A DNA stretch of 64,000 nucleotides. It comes from Paraburkholderia sp. HP33-1. GTDB lineage: Bacteria > Pseudomonadota > Gammaproteobacteria > Burkholderiales > Burkholderiaceae. This document shows, piece after piece, positions 17,924 through 28,428 of this stretch. Both the position numbers and the translations under genes were made by a program. Each line of letters begins with the position of its first letter. Positions within the stretch are counted from its first letter, which is position 1. The stretch is taken from assembly GCF_021390595.1 (NCBI RefSeq), contig NZ_JAJEJR010000004.1:201343-265342 (forward strand), read 5' to 3'. The notes beneath the pieces are model-generated. The model was not told the DNA's origin and made no database searches. It saw nothing but the letters and a program-made list of their open reading frames with translations.

Positions 17924-19456
17924 ATGAGAACCCTTGGTGAGATGATCGAGCGAAACGCTCGCTTGCATGCCGACCACACGGCGCTCGCGTACGCGGAACG
18001 GCGTCTGACGCATAGTCAGTTGGCGGAGCGTGCGCGCCGCTTTTCGGGAGCGCTCTATGAGCGTGGCCTGCGACGCCAGGACCGGGTTGCGATCCTCGCG
18101 ATGAATTGCGCGGAGTACTACGAGAGCTACCGCGCATGCGAGTGGGCTGGCTTTATTCTCGCAACCGTCAACTTTCGGCTGGCGCCCGCTGAGATTCTTT
18201 ACATTCTCAAGGATGCCGCTCCCAAAGCGCTCGTATTCGAGACCCAGTATGCCGATATCGTGGACGGACTGCGTTCGCAATTGCCCGAAATCGAGCAGTA
18301 CATCTGCATCGGCGACGCGCCGGATTGGGCCGTTTCATTCGAGGCCGTGATGGAAGACGGCCCCGTGGAAGGGCCGCCGATTCGCTCGAATCCGGAAGAT
18401 TACGCGTACCTGATGTACACGAGCGGCACCACCGGGCGTCCCAAGGGCGTCGTGCGCACGCACCATGCCATGTGCGTCACTGCGGAAAGCTGCGCGCTGG
18501 TGACCGAGTTTTCGGGCAATACGCGGGTGCTACAAACGACGCCGGCGTTTCATGTCGGGGGCATTGGCTTCGTTAATTCGGTGGCCTGGATGGGCGGCAC
18601 GACGGTCGTACATCGCGCGTTCGACCCGAAGCACATGCTGGAGACCATCGCGCAAGAACGCATCACCTTCACCTTCATGGTTGCCGCGATGCTTCAGGCG
18701 GTCCTCGACGTGCCAGAGCTGTCGAGCTATGACGTGTCAAGCATCGAAAACATCGTCACTGCGGCTGCACCGGTGCCGCCGCCGCTGCTTTCGCGCGGCA
18801 TTCAGGTGCTCGGCCCCGTGTTTTCGGTCCAGTATGGCATGACCGAGAGCAACGCCTGCTGGCTGCCTGCGCATGAGGTCAAGCCCAAAGGGTCCCCGGA
18901 ACAGGTACGGCGCCTCGCATCGGTGGGACGCCCGTGTCCCGGCATCGACCTGCGCATCGTTGACGATCACGGCAACGATTTGCCGCAAGGCCAGACCGGC
19001 GAGGTATGGCTGCGCTCGGAGACGCAATTGAGTGGCTACTGGAACAACAGCGTGGCGACGGTCGAAGCGCTGCGCGACGGTTGGTATCGCTCGGGCGACA
19101 TGGGCTACCAGGACGAGGACGGCTACATCTTCCTCGTTGACCGCAAGAAGGACATGATCATTTCAGGCGGCGAAAACATTTACAGCCGTGAAGTGGAAGA
19201 TGCGCTGGTCCAGCATCCGGCGGTCGTCGACGTGGCGGTGATCGGCGTGCCGCACGAGAAGTGGGGAGAGTGCGTCATGGCGATCGTCGTGTTGCGCCGG
19301 GGCGAGCCAGCAGGCGAAGCCGAGTTGATCGAGTTCTGCCGCAGCCTGATCGCGAGCTACAAATGTCCGAAAGCCATTGCGTTCGTCGACGAACTGCCAA
19401 GGCTGCCGACGGGCAAGATCAGCAAGGTGAGCTTGCGCAAACAGTTTGCCCAGTGA
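17924..19456 (+). CDS. Acyl-CoA synthetase (AMP-forming)
   Basis: 510 residues. The AMP-binding P-loop YTSGTTGRPKG is near residue 167, the QYGMTES adenylation motif near 305, YRSGDMGYQDEDGY near 385 and the C-terminal catalytic Lys in PTGKISK near 500. It activates a free carboxylic acid to its CoA thioester with ATP. Its place between the E1/E2 genes and the beta-oxidation genes suggests it loads the acid formed by ring opening or an acidic substrate itself. The acyl specificity cannot be read from the motifs. Confidence 0.9.
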   Translation: MRTLGEMIERNARLHADHTALAYAERRLTHSQLAERARRFSGALYERGLRRQDRVAILAMNCAEYYESYRACEWAGFILATVNFRLAPAEILYILKDAAPKALVFETQYADIVDGLRSQLPEIEQYICIGDAPDWAVSFEAVMEDGPVEGPPIRSNPEDYAYLMYTSGTTGRPKGVVRTHHAMCVTAESCALVTEFSGNTRVLQTTPAFHVGGIGFVNSVAWMGGTTVVHRAFDPKHMLETIAQERITFTFMVAAMLQAVLDVPELSSYDVSSIENIVTAAAPVPPPLLSRGIQVLGPVFSVQYGMTESNACWLPAHEVKPKGSPEQVRRLASVGRPCPGIDLRIVDDHGNDLPQGQTGEVWLRSETQLSGYWNNSVATVEALRDGWYRSGDMGYQDEDGYIFLVDRKKDMIISGGENIYSREVEDALVQHPAVVDVAVIGVPHEKWGECVMAIVVLRRGEPAGEAELIEFCRSLIASYKCPKAIAFVDELPRLPTGKISKVSLRKQFAQ

Positions 19457-19488
19457 ACGGCAATCGCCTCATTTGGAGAGGATCGACC

Positions 19489-20382
19489 ATGGCCAAATGG
19501 CTCAAAAGTTCGGAGTGCGTGAAGTTTGAAGTAGTGGAACGCGTTGCGCGTATCACGCTGAATCGTCCGGACAAACGCAACGCCATCAACAATCCGCTTC
19601 TGCAGGAACTCAAAGCGGCGTTGCTCGAAGCTGACGACCTCAAATCGGTGAACGCGATCGTGTTGTCGGGAGCTGGCCGTGACTTCTGCGCGGGTTACGA
19701 TCTTGTGACGACGTATTCGGATCGAGCCGCGGACGCCATTGATCCAGGTGATTATCGTGGCGCGATTCGCAGTTTCGACGACGACTGCTGGTCGATGGAG
19801 CGGCAGTCGGAGACGGTTAATCTGATGGCCGAAATCCACAAACCGATCATCGCGCAGGTCCATGGCAATTGTCTCGCTGGCGGCACGGATCTCGCGCTCG
19901 CGTGCGACATGGTGATCGCCGCCGACAATGCAAGGATCGGGTTTCCCGCCACGCGCGCGAACGGCTCGCCGCCTGCGCATATGTGGTTCTATCACGTGGG
20001 CCCACAGTGGGCGAAGCGTCTGCTGCTGTCCGGCGACTCGCTTACGGGCCGCGACGCCGCGAAGATAGGGCTCATCATGGATGCGGTGCCGGCCGAGGAG
20101 CTTGACGCGGAAGTCAGCGAACTGGCGCGCCGCCTGTCCTTCGTCGACGCCGATCTGCTGGCTGCGAATAAGCGCATCGTCAACCTCGGGTTGGAGTTGG
20201 CCGGCTCGCGCACGCTTCAACGCCTCGCGGTGGAGAACGACGCCCGCGCTCACCAGAGCCAGGGGCCGCGTCGCGCGCAATTCAAGGCGGACATGGAAGC
20301 GGTTGGTCTCAAGGAAGCGTTGAAGCGCCGCGACGAGCCGTTCGGCGACGGGATGATCCGCCTGCACGCCCGCGGCAGTTGA
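19489..20382 (+). CDS. Enoyl-CoA hydratase/isomerase family protein
   Basis: 297 residues, crotonase fold, longer than the usual 260 because of an insert near residues 75-105 (DRAADAIDPGDYRGA). The oxyanion segment AGGTDLALACD is near residue 130, with Asp where hydratases usually have the first catalytic Glu, so plain hydratase activity is uncertain. GGAGAGGATC lies before the ATG. Same strand and close spacing to the synthetase and the next crotonase. Confidence 0.85.
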   Translation: MAKWLKSSECVKFEVVERVARITLNRPDKRNAINNPLLQELKAALLEADDLKSVNAIVLSGAGRDFCAGYDLVTTYSDRAADAIDPGDYRGAIRSFDDDCWSMERQSETVNLMAEIHKPIIAQVHGNCLAGGTDLALACDMVIAADNARIGFPATRANGSPPAHMWFYHVGPQWAKRLLLSGDSLTGRDAAKIGLIMDAVPAEELDAEVSELARRLSFVDADLLAANKRIVNLGLELAGSRTLQRLAVENDARAHQSQGPRRAQFKADMEAVGLKEALKRRDEPFGDGMIRLHARGS

Positions 20383-20430
20383 CCGGTCGTTTGCTGCAAC
20401 GAATCCAACCCAAACGAAGATCCGAACATC

Positions 20431-21210
20431 ATGGACGTTGAACTCACATTCAATGGCGGGCTCGCAACGCTGCGCCTGAACCGCCCCGAGAAGCTCAATG
20501 CGCTGACGCCGGAGATGCTTCAGCTGATTCTTGGCCACATCGATCGTATCGAACACGATCCGGAGATTCGCGCGGTGATTCTCACTGGCGCCGGCCGCGC
20601 TTTTTGCGCTGGCGCCGACATTAAGGGCAGCGGCGCCGCGCCGCCGCAAATGAGCGTGGCACATGCTCGCGCTTCGATGGCGGTGTATCAGAAGGTCGCG
20701 CTTGGGCTGTACAACCTCAACAAACCGGTGGTCGCGGCAGTACGTGGCGTTGCCGTGGGAATTGCGTGGAGCTTCGCGCTTTGCGCGGACCAGCTCATCG
20801 TTTCCGATACGGCGCAGTTCATTCCCGCCTTCCTGATGCGCGCCACCTTACCTGAAGGTGGCATGGTGCATCTGCTTGCGCGTCATTGCGGCGAATTTCG
20901 CGCCAAGGAAATCATGTATCTGAATCGCCGATTGAGTGGCAAGGAAGCGCTCGATATGGGTCTTGCCAGCCATCTTGTCGAGGACGCTGGCCTTGACGCC
21001 GCCGCCGAAAAGCTGGCCGGCGAACTGGCAGCTGGACCGACTTTTTCGCTCGGTCTCACCAAGCACTTGTTCAGGTTGAACACCGGCGGCATGGAAGAGT
21101 TTCTTGCCCAGGAACTCAACGCGGTGGCGCTCGCGGTGAACTCCGAGGATGCAGCGGAGGGCCGGCTCGCAGCGAGGGAAAAGCGCGCCCCCGTTTTCAG
21201 GGGCCGCTAG
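20431..21210 (+). CDS. Enoyl-CoA hydratase/isomerase family protein
   Basis: 259 residues, crotonase fold, with LNRPEKLNALT near residue 14 and the CoA-binding AFCAGADIKG near 62. The segment that normally holds the first catalytic Glu reads VGIAWSFALCAD, without Glu; a Glu is kept at LPEGGM near residue 141. This may be an isomerase or a C-C hydrolase variant. It precedes two acyl-CoA dehydrogenases in the same operon. Confidence 0.85.
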   Translation: MDVELTFNGGLATLRLNRPEKLNALTPEMLQLILGHIDRIEHDPEIRAVILTGAGRAFCAGADIKGSGAAPPQMSVAHARASMAVYQKVALGLYNLNKPVVAAVRGVAVGIAWSFALCADQLIVSDTAQFIPAFLMRATLPEGGMVHLLARHCGEFRAKEIMYLNRRLSGKEALDMGLASHLVEDAGLDAAAEKLAGELAAGPTFSLGLTKHLFRLNTGGMEEFLAQELNAVALAVNSEDAAEGRLAAREKRAPVFRGR

Positions 21211-21288
21211 GGGGAGGACCCGCGCGAGCGCGGCGCGGCGCCGTGAAAAAGCAGGCAAATGAGGGCGAAAGGGATTCAGGAGTGAGGC

Positions 21289-22491
21289 ATGCATTTTGGC
21301 TATAGCGAGGAAGACGAGTCATTTCGTCAGGAAGTCGGGAAGTTTTTCAACGAGCATGCGCCGGCGGACATTTCGCGCCGCTGGCGTGTTGGCGTGCATC
21401 CGCCTGCGCGCGATGATATCCGCAGATGGCAGCGCATTTTGTACGAGCGCGGTTGGGGCGCGCCTCATTGGCCGGCCGAGCATGGGGGCACCGGCTGGAG
21501 TGCGCTTCGCAAGCATATCTTCATGGAAGAGCTGTACAACGCCGACGCCATGGACTACGGATGGCAGTCTACGCAGATGGTGGCGCCCGTCATCATCGCG
21601 TTCGGCTCGGACTGTCAGAAGGAGCGTTTCCTCGGGCCTATTCTGCGTGGCGACGAGTTCTGGTGTCAGGGCTTTTCGGAACCGAATGCCGGCTCGGATC
21701 TGGCCGGACTGAAGACCACGGCTGTGCTCGACGGTGACGAGTACGTCATCAACGGCCAGAAGATCTGGACCAGCGACGCAACGATTGCCGATTGGGGTTT
21801 CTTCCTCGTCAAAACTGATACGACCGTCAAGCCGCAACGCGGCATCTCGTTTCTGCTGGTCAAGATGGACACGCCCGGCATCACGGTGCGTCCGATCGTT
21901 TCGATCGAGGGCGGCAAGGGCCTGAACGAAGTGTTCCTCGAGAACGTGCGTGTTCCGAAGTCGCATCTCGTGGGCGAGGCAGGCATGGGCTGGACCTATG
22001 CGAAATACCTGTTGGAAAAGGAGCGCACGGCGAGCGCGTTCCTCTACTTCAACAAACGTGAGCTGCAACGCGCGAAAGACATCGCCGCGCAGGAGATAGC
22101 GGACGGCGTGCGGCTCATCGACACACCCGGGTTCGCTCGCAAGGTCGCGGAGGTCGAAGCGGATCTGATGGCGCTCGAATGGTCCGTATTGCGCATCCTT
22201 GCCGAAGAGAAGAGCGAGCGTAATCTCGATGCCGTCGTCTCTGCGCTGAAGATTAGCGGGTCGGAGATGCAACAGCGCGTGACCCAGCTGCAGGTGGACG
22301 CACTCGGCCCCCGCGTGATGCGCTTTGACGATCACGGCGAGCCGCATGGTGATGGGGCGGTCGATGCAAGCTGGCCGGGCTACACGGGCGGCCGCACGTC
22401 GGGCTATCTCATCGCGCGAGCATCCACCATCTATGGCGGCGCGCGCGAGGTGCAGAAGAACATCATTGCCAAGCTGGCATTTGGACTGTAG
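21289..22491 (+). CDS. Acyl-CoA dehydrogenase
   Basis: 400 residues, full length for the family: helical N-terminal domain, beta middle domain with CQGFSEPNAGSDLA near residue 125 (substrate/FAD contacts) and WTSDA near 162, and a helical C-terminal domain ending ...YGGAREVQKNIIAKLAFGL. AGGAG lies before the ATG. The sequence resembles the larger of the paired dehydrogenases that form alpha2beta2 tetramers in steroid side-chain or ring degradation; the next gene, 2 bases away, would be its partner. Electrons go to ETF. Confidence 0.9.
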   Translation: MHFGYSEEDESFRQEVGKFFNEHAPADISRRWRVGVHPPARDDIRRWQRILYERGWGAPHWPAEHGGTGWSALRKHIFMEELYNADAMDYGWQSTQMVAPVIIAFGSDCQKERFLGPILRGDEFWCQGFSEPNAGSDLAGLKTTAVLDGDEYVINGQKIWTSDATIADWGFFLVKTDTTVKPQRGISFLLVKMDTPGITVRPIVSIEGGKGLNEVFLENVRVPKSHLVGEAGMGWTYAKYLLEKERTASAFLYFNKRELQRAKDIAAQEIADGVRLIDTPGFARKVAEVEADLMALEWSVLRILAEEKSERNLDAVVSALKISGSEMQQRVTQLQVDALGPRVMRFDDHGEPHGDGAVDASWPGYTGGRTSGYLIARASTIYGGAREVQKNIIAKLAFGL

Positions 22492-22493
22492 CC

Positions 22494-23636
22494 ATGGACT
22501 TCAACTTCTCCGAAGAACAATTGATGCTGAAGGATGGCGCGGAGCGCTATGTTCAGCAGGAGTATGGATTCGAGGCGCGTGCGCGCATCGCGGCGGGGCA
22601 AGAGGGCTTCAGCCGTGAACATTGGCGCGCATATGCCGAGCTTGGCTGGCTCGGACTGACCATGCCGGAAGATGTCGGCGGTCTCGGGTGCTCGTTTATC
22701 GAAACGGCGATCCTGATGGAGGCGCTTGGCCGCGGTATGGCGCTCGAGCCGGTCGTGCAGACGGCGCTGCTTTGCGCGACGATCATCGAACGAGGCGATG
22801 CGCCGGGGCAGCGCGAGACGCTGTTGCCCGCCGTCATCGAAGGCAGGCTGCTGCTTTCGCTCGCGGACAGCGAAGCGGGCAGCCGATACAAGGTGGGATG
22901 CCACGAGAAAACGCGCGCGCTCAAGACAGCCTCGGGTTACCTCATCAGCGGCGCGAAAACGCTGGTGATCGCTGGCGCGTCCGTGGATCAACTGCTCGTG
23001 ACCGCACGAGTCGAAGGCGCCTCGCAAGGCGTGGGTGTTTTTCTCGTCGATCGCCGCGCTGCAGGCGTGACGTGCCGTTCATACCGCTTACTCGATGGAT
23101 CGCGTGCCGCGGATGTCGACCTGCACAACGTCGAGCTCCGTGAAGATGCGTTGATCGTCGGACCGGAACGCGCGCTGGAGGTGCTCACGCAAGCAACCGA
23201 ACTCGCCATTCTGGCGAGCGTGGCCGAGAGCCTCGGCATGATGGAAGCCGTGATGGCGATTACCTCGGAGTACATCAAGGGACGCTCGCAGTTCGGCCAA
23301 CCGATCGGCAAATTCCAGGCGTTGCAGCATCGCATGGCGGAGATGTTCGTCGCGACCCAGGAGGCGCGCTCGATGCTGTATTGCGGGATCGCGCACCTGA
23401 ACGGACCGGCGGCCGAACGCAGCCGCGTCATCTCGGCGGCCAAAGCCGTTGCGGCGCGCGCAAATCGCTTCGTTTGCGCGCAGGGCATCCAGTTGCACGG
23501 TGGCATGGGGCTCACCGAGGAATATCCGGTGGGGCACTACTTCCGCAAGATGACGATGATGGAAAAGATGTTTGGCGATATCGACTTTCATCTCGACCGC
23601 GTTGCGGCAGGCAGCCGGACGGCAATAGCTTCTTGA
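22494..23636 (+). CDS. Acyl-CoA dehydrogenase, partner subunit
   Basis: 380 residues with the acyl-CoA dehydrogenase fold (N-terminal helices, middle domain near 120-220, C-terminal domain with GRSQFGQPIGKFQALQH near residue 263). The middle-domain substrate/FAD motif seen in its neighbour is poorly kept here (LADSEAGSRY), as in the non-catalytic or half-site partners of heteromeric dehydrogenases. Starting 2 bases after the previous gene supports a heteromer. That it forms an alpha2beta2 pair is inference from known steroid-degrading systems. Confidence 0.87.
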   Translation: MDFNFSEEQLMLKDGAERYVQQEYGFEARARIAAGQEGFSREHWRAYAELGWLGLTMPEDVGGLGCSFIETAILMEALGRGMALEPVVQTALLCATIIERGDAPGQRETLLPAVIEGRLLLSLADSEAGSRYKVGCHEKTRALKTASGYLISGAKTLVIAGASVDQLLVTARVEGASQGVGVFLVDRRAAGVTCRSYRLLDGSRAADVDLHNVELREDALIVGPERALEVLTQATELAILASVAESLGMMEAVMAITSEYIKGRSQFGQPIGKFQALQHRMAEMFVATQEARSMLYCGIAHLNGPAAERSRVISAAKAVAARANRFVCAQGIQLHGGMGLTEEYPVGHYFRKMTMMEKMFGDIDFHLDRVAAGSRTAIAS

Positions 23637-23653
23637 CCTCGGAGGGGCGGATC

Positions 23654-24487
23654 GTGCAACGCGTGAAGAAGAAGATTGCAATCGTGACCGGGGCCGCCTC
23701 GGGTATCGGCGCTGCCTGTGCCGTGAAGCTTGCGCACGAGGGCGCCTTGCTTGTCGTGGCGGACCTGAATTTCGCGGGCGCGCAGGAACAGGTTCGCCGC
23801 ATCAACGAATCGGGCGGCCACGCGGTCGCGGCCCAGGTCGATATTGGTGACGAAAAGTCGATCGATGCGTTGTTCGATCTGACGCGCAACACTTGGGGCG
23901 GGCTCGATATCCTGCACAACAATGCCGCGGCTACCTCGCTTTCCAGTACTGTCGATGCGGCAGTCGAGGCCGTCGACGTCTCTGTGTGGGACGACACGAT
24001 GCGCATCAATCTTCGCGGCACCATGCTGGCTTCACGGCGTGCTATCCCGCTCATGCGCGCGCGCGGCGGCGGTTCGATCATCAATACCTCTTCAGGTGCC
24101 GCTCAGGCGGGCGCGCTGGGATACAGCGCCTATGGCGTCTGCAAGGCCGGTATCGAGGCGCTGACGCGCTACATCGCCGCGCAGCACGGCAAGGAGGGGA
24201 TACGCTGCAACGCGATTGCTCCCGGTCTGATCGTCACGCCGGTGACCCAGGCGTACTACGCGGGGCAGATCGGGGAGATGATGCTGAGCCACCATCTCAC
24301 GCCTCGCCTGGGTCAGCCAGAAGACATCGCTCACGCGGTGGTGTATCTCGCTTCGGATGAGGCGGCGTTCGTAACCGGCCAGGTGTTCAACGTCGATGGC
24401 GGACTTCTTTCGCATCAGCCTTATTATGCCGACGAAATCCGCGCTCGCTCGGCCGCCTTGGCCAACGCTGCGAAGGAGGAGGCATGA
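23654..24487 (+). CDS. SDR family NAD(P)-dependent oxidoreductase
   Basis: 277 residues. TGAASGIG is near residue 13, NNAAA near 92, catalytic Ser in NTSSGAAQ near 145 and YGVCK near 160; FNVDGGLLSHQP is near the end. GTG start at 23654 with GGAGGGGCGG upstream; GTG 23663 is possible. It follows the two acyl-CoA dehydrogenases and hydratases, so a 3-hydroxyacyl-CoA or ring-alcohol dehydrogenase role is likely. Confidence 0.87.
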   Translation: MQRVKKKIAIVTGAASGIGAACAVKLAHEGALLVVADLNFAGAQEQVRRINESGGHAVAAQVDIGDEKSIDALFDLTRNTWGGLDILHNNAAATSLSSTVDAAVEAVDVSVWDDTMRINLRGTMLASRRAIPLMRARGGGSIINTSSGAAQAGALGYSAYGVCKAGIEALTRYIAAQHGKEGIRCNAIAPGLIVTPVTQAYYAGQIGEMMLSHHLTPRLGQPEDIAHAVVYLASDEAAFVTGQVFNVDGGLLSHQPYYADEIRARSAALANAAKEEA

Positions 24488-25062
24488 CGACGGATTCCGC
24501 TCTGGTCGCGCGGATCGAGCGCATCGAGGCGCAACTCGCCATACAACAGTTGCCGGTGCGATACGCGCTCGCGGTCGATTCGCGCGATCTGGACGGCCTC
24601 GTGCAATTGTTTCTGGAAGACGTCGATTGCGGCCGTTGGGGCGTGGGGCGTGGGGCACTGAAGACGTTCTACGGGTCCGAGCATATTCTGCGCAGCTTTT
24701 ACCGCAGCATTCACCAGATCTGCGGCCACGCAGTCGACTTTATCGATGCCGACCATGCGACGGGGAGCGTCTATTGTCGCGCGGAGCACGAGGACAACGG
24801 TGCGTGGGTGGTGATGGCGATCCGCTACTTCGATCACTATGTGCGGCGCGACGGGCAGTGGTACTTCGAGCGTCGCGAGGAACAGCACTGGTATTCGACG
24901 GACTGGCTCGCCCGCCCCGGTGCGCCGCGCTTCCAGAACTGGCCCGGCAAGTATGAAGGCGACCGGTATCAACCTCGCCTTCCGCAGGGATTTCCGACGT
25001 GGGCGGTGTTCTGGAGTACGAGCGATCAGCACGCCATCGACGCGTTGACGAAGGTGCCGTGA
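24484..25062 (+). CDS. SnoaL-like / NTF2-fold protein
   Basis: 192 residues. The first 130 match the SnoaL-4 branch of the NTF2-like cone fold (IQQLPVRYALAVDSRDLDGLVQLF near residue 20, then a beta-rich half with HWYSTDWL near 140). Members include isomerases, dehydratases and small oxygenase-associated proteins; none of these can be chosen from sequence alone. Its ATGA overlaps the SDR stop, closing the 13-gene operon. Confidence 0.75.
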   Translation: MTTDSALVARIERIEAQLAIQQLPVRYALAVDSRDLDGLVQLFLEDVDCGRWGVGRGALKTFYGSEHILRSFYRSIHQICGHAVDFIDADHATGSVYCRAEHEDNGAWVVMAIRYFDHYVRRDGQWYFERREEQHWYSTDWLARPGAPRFQNWPGKYEGDRYQPRLPQGFPTWAVFWSTSDQHAIDALTKVP

Positions 25063-25093
25063 GCGCGACGGCGTCTTCGGCTCGGGCGTGATC

Positions 25094-25130
25094 GGGGGCC
25101 CTTTGGAAACGGATTTTTTCGTATGCTTAG
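25094..25130 (+). repeat. Left terminal inverted repeat of a Tn3-family element
   Basis: A 37-base sequence begins with GGGGG and ends GGATTTTTTCGTATGCTTAG, the form of Tn3-family ends (GGGG outside, a TAAG-like inner end). Its 13-base core GGATTTTTTCGTA recurs inverted at 27614-27626. A tnpA remnant starts about 40 bases inside it. Confidence 0.6.
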
Positions 25131-25169
25131 GTGTCCAGGTCGATTTCCTAACCCGTAACGGCCGGTAGT

Positions 25170-25379
25170 CTTGCGCAGGATTAGTAAAGCGGTCACCGTG
25201 CCTTGCTGGATCGACGCGGCCAGGCGAACCGAACCATATCGTCGAATTCCCGTTCGACCAGTTTGCCTGCTGATCGAGCCGCCGATCAGCGACGATAGCG
25301 CCGGCCAGTCGCCCGGCTTACCGGGGACGTACGGATCTTTGTCGGCTAGTCCGCGGAAGCACTGGCCATCGGACGACGA
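25170..25379 (-). pseudogene. Tn3-family transposase (tnpA) remnant
   Basis: Read leftward, the three frames give broken pieces of a Tn3-family transposase in the right order: SSDGQCFR, then DKDPYVPGKPGDWPALSSLI with GGSI, then KLVEREFDDMVRFAW in a shifted frame, then LAASIQQGTVTALLILRK. The last block corresponds to the well-kept SIxQGTVTASLxLRKL region. At least two frameshifts and an internal deletion (the part between SDGQ and YVPG is missing) make it non-functional. It points toward the left inverted repeat, as a tnpA 3' end does. The rest of 25063-25479 holds no gene I can support. Confidence 0.7.
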
Positions 25380-25479
25380 GGTGGCCGATCAGTCGGTCGT
25401 CGGTTCCAGCAACGCCCGTCGGCCGCCAGGACGTCAAGCAAGATAGATGTCGCGGACTGATATGGCTCACGGAACGCAA

Positions 25480-26469
<990 letters not shown>

Positions 26470-26576
26470 TTACTATCGCAAACCAGCGCAAGGGTAGCGA
26501 TGCCTGATGCTGTCGAAAGATTGCCTAATCCTGCCAATCCATTGACGTTATCGTGCAAACGGTGTGAACTGACTAC

Positions 26577-27470
26577 ATGACAACTATTGCTGATCTCCGT
26601 TGCGCTGTTTTGCCCCACGCGGGTCGTTGCGACACGGCGTTACCGCGTCTGCGGATATATTCGTCCGCGCGCCCGACTGAACTCCTTGCGACAATTTACG
26701 ATCCCGTGGTGTGCCTTATCCTCCAAGGCGCGAAGAGGACAGTGATCGGCGACAAGCCGCTGGAGTACGGGGCTGGAGACTGCTTGGTCGTGGCCGCAGA
26801 AGTTGCAGCGATGGTACAGATCAGCCGTGCGAGTTCCGACTGTCCGTATTTGGCGCTGAACCTGTCCCTCGACCCGGAGATGATCTCTGCCCTGTTGGTC
26901 GATATGGCAGGGATGCCGGAGTCGTCGACCACGCCGGGTTTCAGTGTGAGTCCGGCGTCTCCCTTGCTGCTCGACGCGTGGCGAAGGATGGTGGAACTCC
27001 TGGATCGGCCTGACGAGATGCAGGTAATGGCTCCGCGCGTCGAAGAGGAAGTTTTGTTCAGGCTCCTCATGGGGCCGCAGGGATCGATTCTTCGGCAAAT
27101 CGCCGGAACGGATTCCCGCCTATGGCGGATCCGCCGTGCGATGAAGTGGATAAGAGAGCACTATGCCGAGCGGTTGAGCATTGGAGCGATGGCAAATATC
27201 GCGAACATGAGCCCGTCGGTGTTCCATCGGAGGTTCAAGGCAGTCACCGGTCTAAGCCCATTGCAGTATCAAAAGCAGGTACGGCTTCACGAGGCACGTC
27301 GTCAAATTCTTTCGGAAGGAGCCACGGCGTTATCGGTCGGCTTTATGGTCGGGTATGAAAGCGCCTCTCAGTTCAGCAGAGAGTACAAGCGGCTCTTCGG
27401 CGAGCCTCCTCGGAGGGATGCGTCGGCGATGCAGTTTGTGTTGCCTGTTAATAACTTTCCAGCAAAGTAA
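26577..27470 (+). CDS. AraC-family transcriptional regulator
   Basis: 297 residues: an N-terminal AraC_N cupin-like domain (residues 20-170) and two C-terminal helix-turn-helix units (residues 195-285; SIGAMANIANMSPSVFHRRF is the first recognition unit, GYESASQFSREYKRLFG the second). The pairing with a divergent aldo/keto reductase resembles E. coli YqhC and its aldehyde reductases. The 134-base shared spacer would hold the control site. Probably responds to aldehydes (inference). Confidence 0.88.
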   Translation: MTTIADLRCAVLPHAGRCDTALPRLRIYSSARPTELLATIYDPVVCLILQGAKRTVIGDKPLEYGAGDCLVVAAEVAAMVQISRASSDCPYLALNLSLDPEMISALLVDMAGMPESSTTPGFSVSPASPLLLDAWRRMVELLDRPDEMQVMAPRVEEEVLFRLLMGPQGSILRQIAGTDSRLWRIRRAMKWIREHYAERLSIGAMANIANMSPSVFHRRFKAVTGLSPLQYQKQVRLHEARRQILSEGATALSVGFMVGYESASQFSREYKRLFGEPPRRDASAMQFVLPVNNFPAK

Positions 27471-27606
27471 AGTATCGATCAGCCAGTGACAACTCGCGAT
27501 GTCGCGGAAATTCGCGGAAGAGTAAGGAGCAACCTGATGATGTTGAGGTCATGCCGGAGGACCGCTCAGCACCGATCGGCGACGCACGCGACGAACATCC
27601 TGATCG

Positions 27607-27643
27607 CTTGGCGTACGAAAAAATCCCTTTATTGACGGCACGC
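27607..27643 (-). repeat. Right terminal inverted repeat remnant of the Tn3-family element
   Basis: On the minus strand it reads GCGTGCC... ending GGGATTTTTTCGTACGCC and AAG. It shares 13 consecutive bases with the left repeat and about half of the outer 17. The outer GGGG is lost, and I see no 5-base target duplication, so the end is decayed. It lies a few bases from the stop of the SDR pseudogene. Confidence 0.5.
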
Positions 27644-27647
27644 TATG

Positions 27648-28423
27648 TTATGGCGCCGCTTCGCCGCGCAGGAGCACGTCGGCCCCGCCGTCGACGAACG
27701 GGACTTGGCCCACCATGTAGCCATTGGCCGGACTAGCGAGGAATGCAAGGAGCGGCACGATCTGCTCGGCGGTTGCGTAGTCGTGCACGGCGGTGGGCAC
27801 ACCGGCGGCAAGCGCCTCGCGTCCCTCGGCCGTTTCTAGCAGCGGGGCGACCATGGGCGTCTTCACGACGCCCGGCGCCACGCCATTGAGTAACACGCCC
27901 TTCTCGGCCCGCCGGGCAGCGCCGCGGTGCGCCGTATCCACTGCGTCAGCGCGCGCTTCGATGATGCATAGCTTTGTGCGCCGATCTTTCCAGCCTGTTC
28001 GCGTGCCGCGGATTCGTTGCCTTCGAGGCACAACTCGACAAGGCGGGTATCGACCGGATGAAGCGATGCGAGTGATGAGATCACCACGACCCGTGGTTCT
28101 TTTCCTCGATGAAGGATCGGCAACAGACGTGGCAACAGATCGGTGACGCCGAAGTAATTCACCGCCACCAGCGTGTCGCCTGACACGGGCGGCGACACCC
28201 CCGCACAGGCCACCACAGCGTCGATCGACGGCGTGAGGTGCCTCACGCGCGCGGCGAACGCCGTGCGCTGCGCCGGAATAGAGAGGTCTACGCAAACTTC
28301 CGCATCGCGGAGATCGACCCCGATCACCCGTTCGCCAAGCGCTGTCAAATGCCGGGCCAGCGCCGCACCCATGCCTGACGCGGCGCCCGTGATCAGCGTC
28401 GTGCCGGAAGGTTTCGTGCTCAT
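27648..28423 (-). pseudogene. 3alpha-hydroxysteroid dehydrogenase-like SDR, broken by one frameshift
   Basis: Two overlapping frames join into one SDR. The first gives TGAASGMGAAL near residue 12, VGVDLRDAEVCVDLS near 35, VVACAGVSPP, VVAVNYFGVTDLL-like and YASSKRALTQWIRR near 160. The second continues with EKGVLLNGVAPGVVKTPM and ends VPFVDGGADVLL. The shift is between 27906 and 27925 in a run of G and C. The combined length is 776 bases, one short of 259 codons, so a single-base deletion is enough. The order of motifs matches Comamonas HsdA (3alpha-HSD/carbonyl reductase, 257 residues) by recall. The gene is directly downstream of the ferredoxin. It may be a true pseudogene or a sequencing error. 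Confidence 0.75.
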
Positions 28424-28428
28424 GATGC

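Noticed and set aside
25171..25446. 91-codon plus-strand open frame
   Set aside because: It covers the antisense of the tnpA remnant and shows no domain or ribosome site.
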